Shown here: positions 57,088 to 64,000 of the stretch, one piece after another
Numbering within the stretch: position 1 is the stretch's first letter
Layout of the letters: the number at the start of each line of letters is the position of its first letter
Assembly: GCA_051004675.1 (NCBI GenBank)
Contig: JBPCKC010000005.1
Location: 12,476 to 76,475 of the forward strand
Length of the DNA stretch: 64,000 bases
Source of the DNA: JBDTSW01 sp051004675
Lineage (GTDB): Bacteria > Actinomycetota > Thermoleophilia > Solirubrobacterales > 70-9
Direction: 5' to 3'
Notes under the pieces: generated by a model
The model's database searches: none
What the model was told of the DNA's origin: nothing
Seen by the model: only the letters and a program-made list of their open reading frames with translations
Made by a program: the position numbers and the translations under genes

Positions 57088-57159
57088 CCGAAACCGCTTG
57101 CCGATCGTGCTTTTCGGCACGCCGACGTCCCCGGGTCGCCAGGCGGTTTCGGATATATT
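57088..57159 (+). promoter_or_regulatory. Large inverted repeat and -10-like box upstream of the atp operon
   Basis: CCGAAACCGC (57088-57097) and GCGGTTTCGG (57143-57152) are perfect 10-bp arms 45 bp apart, enclosing a smaller CGTGC...GCACG hairpin. It begins 2 bp after the sugar-transferase stop and may terminate that transcript. Directly after it comes TATATT (57154-57159), a good -10, though its -35 region is poor. The rest of the 179-bp gap contains a CCGGC-AAT-GCCGG hairpin but no gene. Confidence 0.5.
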
Positions 57160-57265
57160 CGCCGTCCGCCGCGACGGTCCGGCAATGCCGGGTGCCGTAG
57201 CGGCCGTCCGCACCTTAGGACCCAGTTTCCGACCTAATTGCGCAGCCCCGACTACGACACCTCCG

Positions 57266-57466
57266 ATGACCGAGACCCCTCGCGGACCGCGGGCGGATGC
57301 GGCCACCGCGGGGCTGACGCTCGTCGGGGCCATGGTCGTCTTCGCGGCAGCCGGCTTCGGGCTCGGCTCGCTGGTGGGCCTTGCGGTTCCACTCGGTCTC
57401 ATCGGCCTGTTCGCCGGGCTCGCCGGGGGGCTTGCTCTTGTCTTCGCTCGCTTTAGACGGCTCTGA
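57266..57466 (+). CDS. AtpZ-like small membrane protein of the atp operon
   Basis: 66 residues from the ATG at 57266. After a polar start (MTETPRGPRADAATAG), two hydrophobic helices (LTLVGAMVVFAAAGFGLGSLVG and VPLGLIGLFAGLAGGLALVFA) end in RFRRL. The two-helix layout with a Gly-rich turn and the position upstream of an atpI-like gene match AtpZ, which with AtpI assists assembly of the c-ring or Mg2+ handling. Similarity is weak, so the call rests mainly on context. Confidence 0.6.
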   Translation: MTETPRGPRADAATAGLTLVGAMVVFAAAGFGLGSLVGLAVPLGLIGLFAGLAGGLALVFARFRRL

Positions 57467-57467
57467 C

Positions 57468-57866
57468 GTGCCCGGCGCGGCCACGCGGGCGCCGCTCGCG
57501 CTCCGCTACGCCGACATGCTTCTGCTGGCGCTCGCGCTCCCCATCTTCGTGCTCGCGGACTTCCCGTTGATCGGCTACATCACCGCGGCCGTCGCCTGGG
57601 TCGTGCAGCACGTCGTATGGGTGGTAAGCGAGCGGCGCGCCACCGGAGCGCTTCGCCGGGGCGACAAGCGCAGCGCGTTGGGGGCGGTAGGGGTCTCGAT
57701 GGTCGGGCGCCTTTGGATCGTGACGCTTCCGATCTTCCTCGTCGGCATCATCGTCGAGCGCGAGGCGGGCCTGGCGGCCGCCGTGCTGACCGTGGCCCTG
57801 GTCACCGCGCATCTCGGCGCGGTAGCCATGACGCGGCTCTTCCACCCCCAGGAGGCCGAGCGATGA
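57468..57866 (+). CDS. AtpI-like ATP synthase accessory membrane protein
   Basis: 132 residues from a GTG starting 1 bp after the previous stop; a longer frame from 57381 overlaps the preceding gene. Four hydrophobic helices (LLLALALPIFVLADF, LIGYITAAVAWVVQHVVWVV, VSMVGRLWIVTLPIFLVGIIV, LAAAVLTVALVTAHLGAVA) and a short C-terminus fit ATP synthase protein I. AtpI is thought to help assemble the c-ring. Its stop overlaps the atpB start by 4 bp, with AGGAGG just upstream. Confidence 0.7.
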   Translation: MPGAATRAPLALRYADMLLLALALPIFVLADFPLIGYITAAVAWVVQHVVWVVSERRATGALRRGDKRSALGAVGVSMVGRLWIVTLPIFLVGIIVEREAGLAAAVLTVALVTAHLGAVAMTRLFHPQEAER

Positions 57867-58774
57867 GCATGAAGATGAAGGGGCTGATCGGCCTCGTCGT
57901 GTACTTGGCGCTCATCATCGCCCTGATCTTGATCCTCGGCAACGAGGGGAAGAACGATCACTTCCAGCCCCAGAACGAGTTCAAGCTCGACCCGATAATC
58001 GAGATCAGCATCGCCGGGATCGACCTCTCGATCAACAAGGCGGTGATCTACCTGATGCTCGCCGCCGTGCTCACGGTCGCGGCGATGACCTTTGTCGCCC
58101 GGCGCATGCAGCGCGAGCCCAACAAGGTCCAGATGGCGGTTGAGCTCGCCTACGACCTCACCCGCAACAACATCACGCGGGGGAACATCCCGGACGAGCA
58201 GCTCGCCCGCCGCTGGTTTCCGATGCTGGCGGGTCTCTTCTTTTTCATCTGGTTCTCGAACATGATCGGGTTCCTGCCGCTGCCGATCAACACCGAGCAC
58301 CACGTGGATGTCTTCGGACTCGAGATCCCTTCACTCGCGCTCTACGCGGCTACCGCGAACCTCTCGGTCCCACTGGTGCTGACGATCGTCGTCTGGTTCT
58401 CCTACCACTGGGAGGGAATCCGGGCCAAGGGCCCGATCAAGTACTTCAAGAGCTGGATCCCCGCCGGGCTCGAGGACATGAACCCTGCCTTCCGCACCTT
58501 CATCTTCGTGATCGAGGCGATCTCGCACTTCGCCCGCCTGATCTCGCTCTCGGTGCGGCTCTTCGCGAACATCCTCGCAGGCCACCTGCTGCTCCTGTTC
58601 ATGGGCGGCGGCCTCGCGGTGCTGCTCGGCGTCGCCGCGCTGGGCATCCTCACCTTCCCGCTGGCGCTCTTCTTCTTCCTGCTGGAGGTCGGCCTGATCG
58701 CCACCCTGCAGGCCTTCATCTTCTCGACCTTGACCGCTATCTACATCGGCGGAGCCACCGCCGAGTCTCATTAG
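57863..58774 (+). CDS. atpB: ATP synthase F0 subunit a
   Basis: 303 residues. The essential Arg is in SLSVRLFANILAGHLLLL, and FIFSTLTAIYIGGA closes the last helix; five to six membrane helices are predicted. NMIGFLPLPIN and an extended loop KGPIKYFKSWIPAG are typical of actinobacterial subunit a. It forms the proton half-channels beside the c-ring. An AGGAGG site lies 7 nt upstream of the ATG. Confidence 0.95.
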   Translation: MSMKMKGLIGLVVYLALIIALILILGNEGKNDHFQPQNEFKLDPIIEISIAGIDLSINKAVIYLMLAAVLTVAAMTFVARRMQREPNKVQMAVELAYDLTRNNITRGNIPDEQLARRWFPMLAGLFFFIWFSNMIGFLPLPINTEHHVDVFGLEIPSLALYAATANLSVPLVLTIVVWFSYHWEGIRAKGPIKYFKSWIPAGLEDMNPAFRTFIFVIEAISHFARLISLSVRLFANILAGHLLLLFMGGGLAVLLGVAALGILTFPLALFFFLLEVGLIATLQAFIFSTLTAIYIGGATAESH

Positions 58775-58789
58775 GAAGGAATACAGACC

Positions 58790-59068
58790 ATGGTTGAACT
58801 CGTTGACACCATCACCACAGTCGCTCAGGCGTCGAGCGGAGTAACCGACGACGGTCTCAAGGCAATCGCCCTCGGCGTCGGCGCGGGGCTCGGCTCGATC
58901 GGCGCCGGTATCGGGATCGGCATCATCTTCGGCTCGGAGATCGAGTCCGTCGCCCGCCAGCCGGAGATGAAGGACGAGCTCCAGTCGATCCGCTGGCTCG
59001 GCTTCGCGCTCTGCGAGGCGGTCGCCTTCTACACGTTCATCTTCGGCCTCATCGCGTTCTTCCTCTAG
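58790..59068 (+). CDS. atpE: ATP synthase F0 subunit c
   Basis: 92 residues with an extra polar N-terminus of about 22. The first helix has the glycine ladder GAGLGSIGAGIGIGIIFG, the loop is SVARQPEMKDEL, and the second helix carries the proton-binding Glu76 (GFALCEAVAFY). It forms the rotating ring. AGGAAGGA lies ahead of the ATG. Nothing indicates Na+ coupling: the residues around Glu76 are hydrophobic, without the Gln/Thr set. Confidence 0.96.
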   Translation: MVELVDTITTVAQASSGVTDDGLKAIALGVGAGLGSIGAGIGIGIIFGSEIESVARQPEMKDELQSIRWLGFALCEAVAFYTFIFGLIAFFL

Positions 59069-59072
59069 GCCG

Positions 59073-59774
59073 TTGCGAGCGCTCGCCAACAACGCCGGCC
59101 TGCGCCGGCAACTCGGGTTCGCGGCCCTATTTGCGGCCCTCATAGCGCTGCTCGCTCTCGCGCCGGACGTCCTCGCCCAGTCAGAACACGGCGCGAGCTC
59201 CTCTGAGAGCAGTGGCTCATCCGAGGAGAGCGGCAGCGGCAGCTTCCTGGTCTCGCCCGAGCTCGGGCTGATGCTGTGGACGCTGCTCCTCTTCGGCGCG
59301 ACGATGTTCATCCTCTCGAGGTATGCCTTCCCCAAGATCGGCGAGGCGCTCGAGAAGCGCGCGAACGCGATCCGGGAGAACATCGAGGCGTCCGAGAAGC
59401 AGCGCGAGGAAGCCGACACGCTGCTGGAGGAGTACCGCCAGCGCCTGACCGAGGCGCGCGAGCAGGCCGATGACATCGCGGCACGGGCGCGCAAGGCGGC
59501 CGAGGCGGCCGTCGCGGAGGCCACCAGCGAGGGCAAGTCCAAGCGCGAGGAGCTCGTCGCCGCTGCCCGCAAGGACATCGAGACGGAGACGCGGCGCTCG
59601 CTGGAGCAGATCCGCAAGGAGGTCGCCGACCTCACGGTCCTCGCGACCGAGAAGGTCACGCGCAAGTCGCTCGACGACGACGACCACAAGCGCCTGATCG
59701 AGGACGCCCTCAGCGAGGTCGACTTCACGGCGCTGTCCGGGGCCGAGTCGAACGGGGAGGGTGAGGGCTCCTAA
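59073..59774 (+). CDS. atpF: ATP synthase F0 subunit b with N-terminal signal-like segment
   Basis: 233 residues from a TTG. Residues 14-36 (LGFAALFAALIALLALAPDVLAQ) look like a signal peptide. A Ser/Glu-rich stretch follows (HGASSSESSGSSEESGSG), then the true membrane helix LGLMLWTLLLFGATMFILSRYAF and the long charged coiled coil (ANAIRENIEASEKQREEADTLLEEYR and onward). Standard b subunits have only one N-terminal helix, so this one would expose a processed segment outside. It acts as the stator stalk with the delta subunit. Confidence 0.93.
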   Translation: MRALANNAGLRRQLGFAALFAALIALLALAPDVLAQSEHGASSSESSGSSEESGSGSFLVSPELGLMLWTLLLFGATMFILSRYAFPKIGEALEKRANAIRENIEASEKQREEADTLLEEYRQRLTEAREQADDIAARARKAAEAAVAEATSEGKSKREELVAAARKDIETETRRSLEQIRKEVADLTVLATEKVTRKSLDDDDHKRLIEDALSEVDFTALSGAESNGEGEGS

Positions 59775-59775
59775 C

Positions 59776-60309
59776 GTGGAGGAAATCGGAAGGGTCTACG
59801 GCGACGCGCTCTTCGACGTCGCCAAGCAGGAGTCGAAGCTCGACGCGATCCACGACGAGCTCGGCGAGTTCGTCGATGCGATGGACTCCAACCGCGATCT
59901 CCAGGTCTTCATGTTCAGCCCCTACTTCTCCTCGAGCGAGAAGCGCGAGGGGCTGAGCAAGGTGATCTCGGGCGCCGAGCCCGAGCTGGTCAACTTCCTC
60001 GAGCTCCTGGCCGAGAAGCACCGGATGCCGGCGATCTTCCACATGCGGCGGCGCTTCGACAAGCGCTGGGCGGAGGAGAACCGCCAGCTCGACGTGACGC
60101 TGACCAGCGCCGTCGAGCTCGACGACGCCGTAGTCAAGCGCGTTGGCAAGGAGATCGAGCGCCAGACCGACCGTACGATCAACCTCACCAGGGAGGTCGA
60201 CCCCGAGGTCCTCGGCGGCCTCGTGCTGCGGGTCGGCAACCGCGTGCTCGACGCGAGCATCCGCACAAAGCTGGACAAACTCAGGAAAGAAGTCGCCAAG
60301 GCGGCGTAG
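59776..60309 (+). CDS. atpH: ATP synthase F1 subunit delta
   Basis: 177 residues from the GTG at 59776 (VEEIGRVYGDALFDVAKQESKLD), just after the atpF stop; a GTG at 59761 within atpF is less likely. The N-terminal six-helix domain binds the tip of alpha, and the C-terminal REVDPEVLGGLVLRVGNRVLDASIRTKL is the family signature. It links F1 to subunit b. Confidence 0.94.
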   Translation: MEEIGRVYGDALFDVAKQESKLDAIHDELGEFVDAMDSNRDLQVFMFSPYFSSSEKREGLSKVISGAEPELVNFLELLAEKHRMPAIFHMRRRFDKRWAEENRQLDVTLTSAVELDDAVVKRVGKEIERQTDRTINLTREVDPEVLGGLVLRVGNRVLDASIRTKLDKLRKEVAKAA

Positions 60310-60334
60310 CCCGCGGCGCTAGAGAAGGAGAACC

Positions 60335-62017
<1,683 letters not shown>

Positions 62018-62026
62018 GCGCGCACC

Positions 62027-62947
62027 ATGGCCACCCAGAAGGAAGTCAGCACCCGCATCGCGGCCGTCAAGAACGTCCGCAAGATCACGCGCGCGATGGA
62101 GATGGTCGCCGCCGCCCGGCTGCGCCGTGCGGAGCAGCGGATCGACAACATGCGCCCCTACGCGCAGGCGATCCGCAAGATGACCCAGCAGGTCGCCGCG
62201 GCCGACGAGGGGGTGATCGCCCGCGTCGCCCTGCTTCAGGAGCGCGAGCGGACCGAGCGGGTCGGGATCCTGCTCGTCACCGGAGACCGCGGCCTCGCCG
62301 GCGCCTTCAACACCCAGATCATTCGCGAGGGCCTGCGCTTGAAGGACGAGTACCGCGGCGACGGAACCAAGACGATCTTCTCGGTCGTCGGCCGTCGTGG
62401 GAACTCGACGCTGGGCTTTCGCGGCGAGAACGTCGAGCACTCCTACATCGGCTTCACCGACCGCCCGGCCTTCACCGACGCGCGCGAGATCTCGCGCGAG
62501 CTGACCAGCGCCTACATCGACGAGGAGCTCGACCGGGTCGACCTCGTCTACAACCGCTACGTCTCCCCGCTCACGCAGTACGTGCGGCGCCAGACGCTGC
62601 TGCCCCTCCAGCAGGCCGAGGTCTTCGGCGAGGGGATCCCCGAGCCAGAGGAGCCGGCCGACACCGAGCTCGCGGAGGCTCACATGAAAGGCGCCTGGCT
62701 TCACGAGCCCGAGCCCGAGGTCCTGCTGCCGATGCTCTTCGAGGAGTACGTGGACCTCTCGGTCTACCGCGCCCTGCTTGAGTCGGCGGCGTCGGAGCTC
62801 GGCGCGCGGATGACCGCGATGCGCAGCGCCTCGGAGAACGCTCAGGACATGATCCGCGACCTCACCCTGGAGATGAACCGGGTGCGCCAGTCGGAGATCA
62901 CGCAGGAAATCTTGGAAGTCGTCGCCGGGGCAGAGGCCCTGGGTTAG
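62027..62947 (+). CDS. atpG: ATP synthase F1 subunit gamma
   Basis: 306 residues. It starts MATQKEVSTRIAAVKNVRKITRAMEMVAAARLRRA, the N-terminal helix of the rotor shaft. GILLVTGDRGLAGAFNTQI and the C-terminal RMTAMRSASENAQDMIRDLTLEMNRVRQSEITQEI are diagnostic. A polar insert around EEPADTELAEAHMKGAW is longer than in E. coli. It turns inside the alpha3-beta3 hexamer. Confidence 0.95.
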   Translation: MATQKEVSTRIAAVKNVRKITRAMEMVAAARLRRAEQRIDNMRPYAQAIRKMTQQVAAADEGVIARVALLQERERTERVGILLVTGDRGLAGAFNTQIIREGLRLKDEYRGDGTKTIFSVVGRRGNSTLGFRGENVEHSYIGFTDRPAFTDAREISRELTSAYIDEELDRVDLVYNRYVSPLTQYVRRQTLLPLQQAEVFGEGIPEPEEPADTELAEAHMKGAWLHEPEPEVLLPMLFEEYVDLSVYRALLESAASELGARMTAMRSASENAQDMIRDLTLEMNRVRQSEITQEILEVVAGAEALG

Positions 62948-62957
62948 GAGAGGAACT

Positions 62958-64000
62958 GATGGCAGACGAAAACGAAAACGACTCGACAGACGAGAACGAG
63001 AACTCCTCGGGCGACGGCGGGAACGTCGGGACGATCGAGTCGATCACGGGCGTGGTCGTCGACGCGCTCTTCCCCGACGAGCTGCCGGAGATCTACTCGG
63101 CGCTCGAGGTCGAGCGTCCGGAGGAAGCCGGCGGCGAGGCCGGGACGATCGTCTGCGAGGTGCAGCAGCACCTCGGCGACGACCGGGTTCGCACCGTCGC
63201 GATGGAGGCCACCGACGGCCTGCGCAGGGGGGACAAGGTCCGCGATACGGGTGGGCCGATCACGGTGCCGGTCGGTAAGGACACCCTGGGGCGGATCTTC
63301 AATCTGCTCGGCGAGACGATCGACGAGGGCGATCAGGTCGAGGGTGACGAGCGCTGGCCGATCCACCGCGCCGCCCCGACCGTCGAGGAGCTGAAGCCCA
63401 CCCAGGAGATCCTCGAGACCGGGATCAAGGTCGTGGACCTGCTGGCGCCATATGCGAAGGGCGGCAAGGTCGGCCTGTTCGGCGGCGCCGGTGTCGGCAA
63501 GACCGTGCTGATCCAGGAGCTCATCCGCAACCTCGCCGAGGAGCACGAGGGCCTCTCGGCCTTCTGCGGGGTGGGCGAGCGCTCGCGCGAGGGCAACGAC
63601 CTCTGGCTCGAGATGAAGGAGTCGGGCGTCATCGACAAGACGATGCTCGTCTTTGGCCAGATGAACGAGCCGCCGGGCGCGCGTCTGCGGGTGGCCCTGT
63701 CGGGCCTGACCATGGCGGAGTACTTCCGCGAGTCCGCCGGCCAGGACGTGCTTCTGTTCATCGACAACATCTTCCGCTTCGTCCAGGCCGGCCAGGAGGT
63801 CTCGGCGCTGCTCGGGCGCATGCCCTCGGCCGTCGGCTACCAGCCGACGCTCGAGACCGAGATGGGCCAGCTCCAGGAGCGGATCACCTCGACCCGCGAC
63901 GGCTCGGTCACCTCGGTGCAGGCCATCTACGTCCCCGCCGACGACCTCACCGACCCGGCGCCGGCCTCGGTGTTCGCCCACCTCAACGCCACCACGACGC
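62958..64000 (+). CDS. atpD: ATP synthase F1 subunit beta (cut by window end)
   Basis: The frame from the ATG at 62958 stays open to the last base, giving 347 residues of an expected 480 or so. After an acidic start of about 24 residues rich in Asp, Glu, Asn and Ser, the core follows: GTIESITGVVVDALFPDELPEIY, Walker A GGAGVGKTVLIQEL, GVGERSREGNDLW, and Walker B VLLFIDNIFRFVQAG. IPADDLTDPAP-type sequence (VPADDLTDPAPA) is the last conserved element visible. It holds the catalytic nucleotide sites. AGGAGAGGA precedes the ATG. The atpC gene would lie beyond the window. Confidence 0.96.

Overview
The window is about 64 kb of very GC-rich DNA. Gene order, codon bias and family membership point to a high-GC actinobacterium, most like the Thermoleophilia (Solirubrobacterales or relatives). 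Supporting signs are the order rpmE, DUF1385, prfA, prmC, sua5, rpiB, glyA, undecaprenyl-P sugar transferase, atp operon; a pair of ArsA-like ATPases; a methyltransferase / GH57 / GT4 trio like that of mycobacterial methylglucose lipopolysaccharide synthesis; many GTG and TTG starts; and many genes with a TANNNT -10 box only 6-10 nt before the start codon, as expected for leaderless mRNAs. No rRNA, tRNA or CRISPR array was seen.

Layout. 1-1.9 kb: an accessory edge with the 3' end of an IS1595-type transposase, a DUF3800 gene and a convergent 50-residue basic protein. 1.9-5.6 kb: an asparagine-synthetase-like PP-loop protein and a 638-residue protein of unknown function. 5.6-10.5 kb: two ArsA-like ATPases, divergent from an overlapping parA-like/ftsZ pair. 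10.5-16 kb: gamma-glutamyltransferase, LON-domain protein, flavin amine oxidase, DipZ. 16.2-22.2 kb: methyltransferases, GH57 branching enzyme, GT4 glycosyltransferase, AI-2E exporter, hexapeptide acyltransferase. 22.3-40.5 kb: acyl-CoA metabolism, with MeaB, acyl-CoA dehydrogenase, thiolase, a B12 mutase (large subunit 33.5 kb, small subunit 35.6 kb), and etfB, etfA and ETF-quinone oxidoreductase. A leucyl aminopeptidase, HAD phosphatase, amidase and secreted proteins are interspersed. 40.5-53.4 kb: secreted beta-propeller, GNAT, a TetR-controlled hydrolase, the rpmE-to-rpiB housekeeping run, a barstar-like protein, an R2lox oxidase with its TetR, and two tandem secreted paralogues. 53.5-64 kb: glyA, DUF354, MraY/WecA-like transferase, and atpZ?/I?-B-E-F-H-A-G-D, with atpD cut by the window end.

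How it works together. The acyl-CoA genes form a route for oxidising fatty or branched acids: dehydrogenase to ETF to ETF-QO to the quinone pool, thiolase cleavage, and B12-dependent carbon-skeleton rearrangement maintained by MeaB. The mutase carries Phe82 and Gln200, the isobutyryl-CoA-mutase-type pair, at the positions that in methylmalonyl-CoA mutase are Tyr89 and Arg207. A truncated copy of its 5' end lies 2 kb upstream.

Most notable for follow-up: the mutase specificity residues and 5' remnant; the missing fourth cluster cysteine in ETF-QO; the parA-ftsZ operon with a long FtsZ N-terminal extension; the polysaccharide cluster; two near-matching 41-bp elements at gene 3' ends; the unannotated small protein beside DUF3800; the barstar gene coupled to rpiB; and a probable 1-nt frameshift in an AbiEi-like gene. 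Functions come from recognising motifs and gene order by eye; no database search was run.
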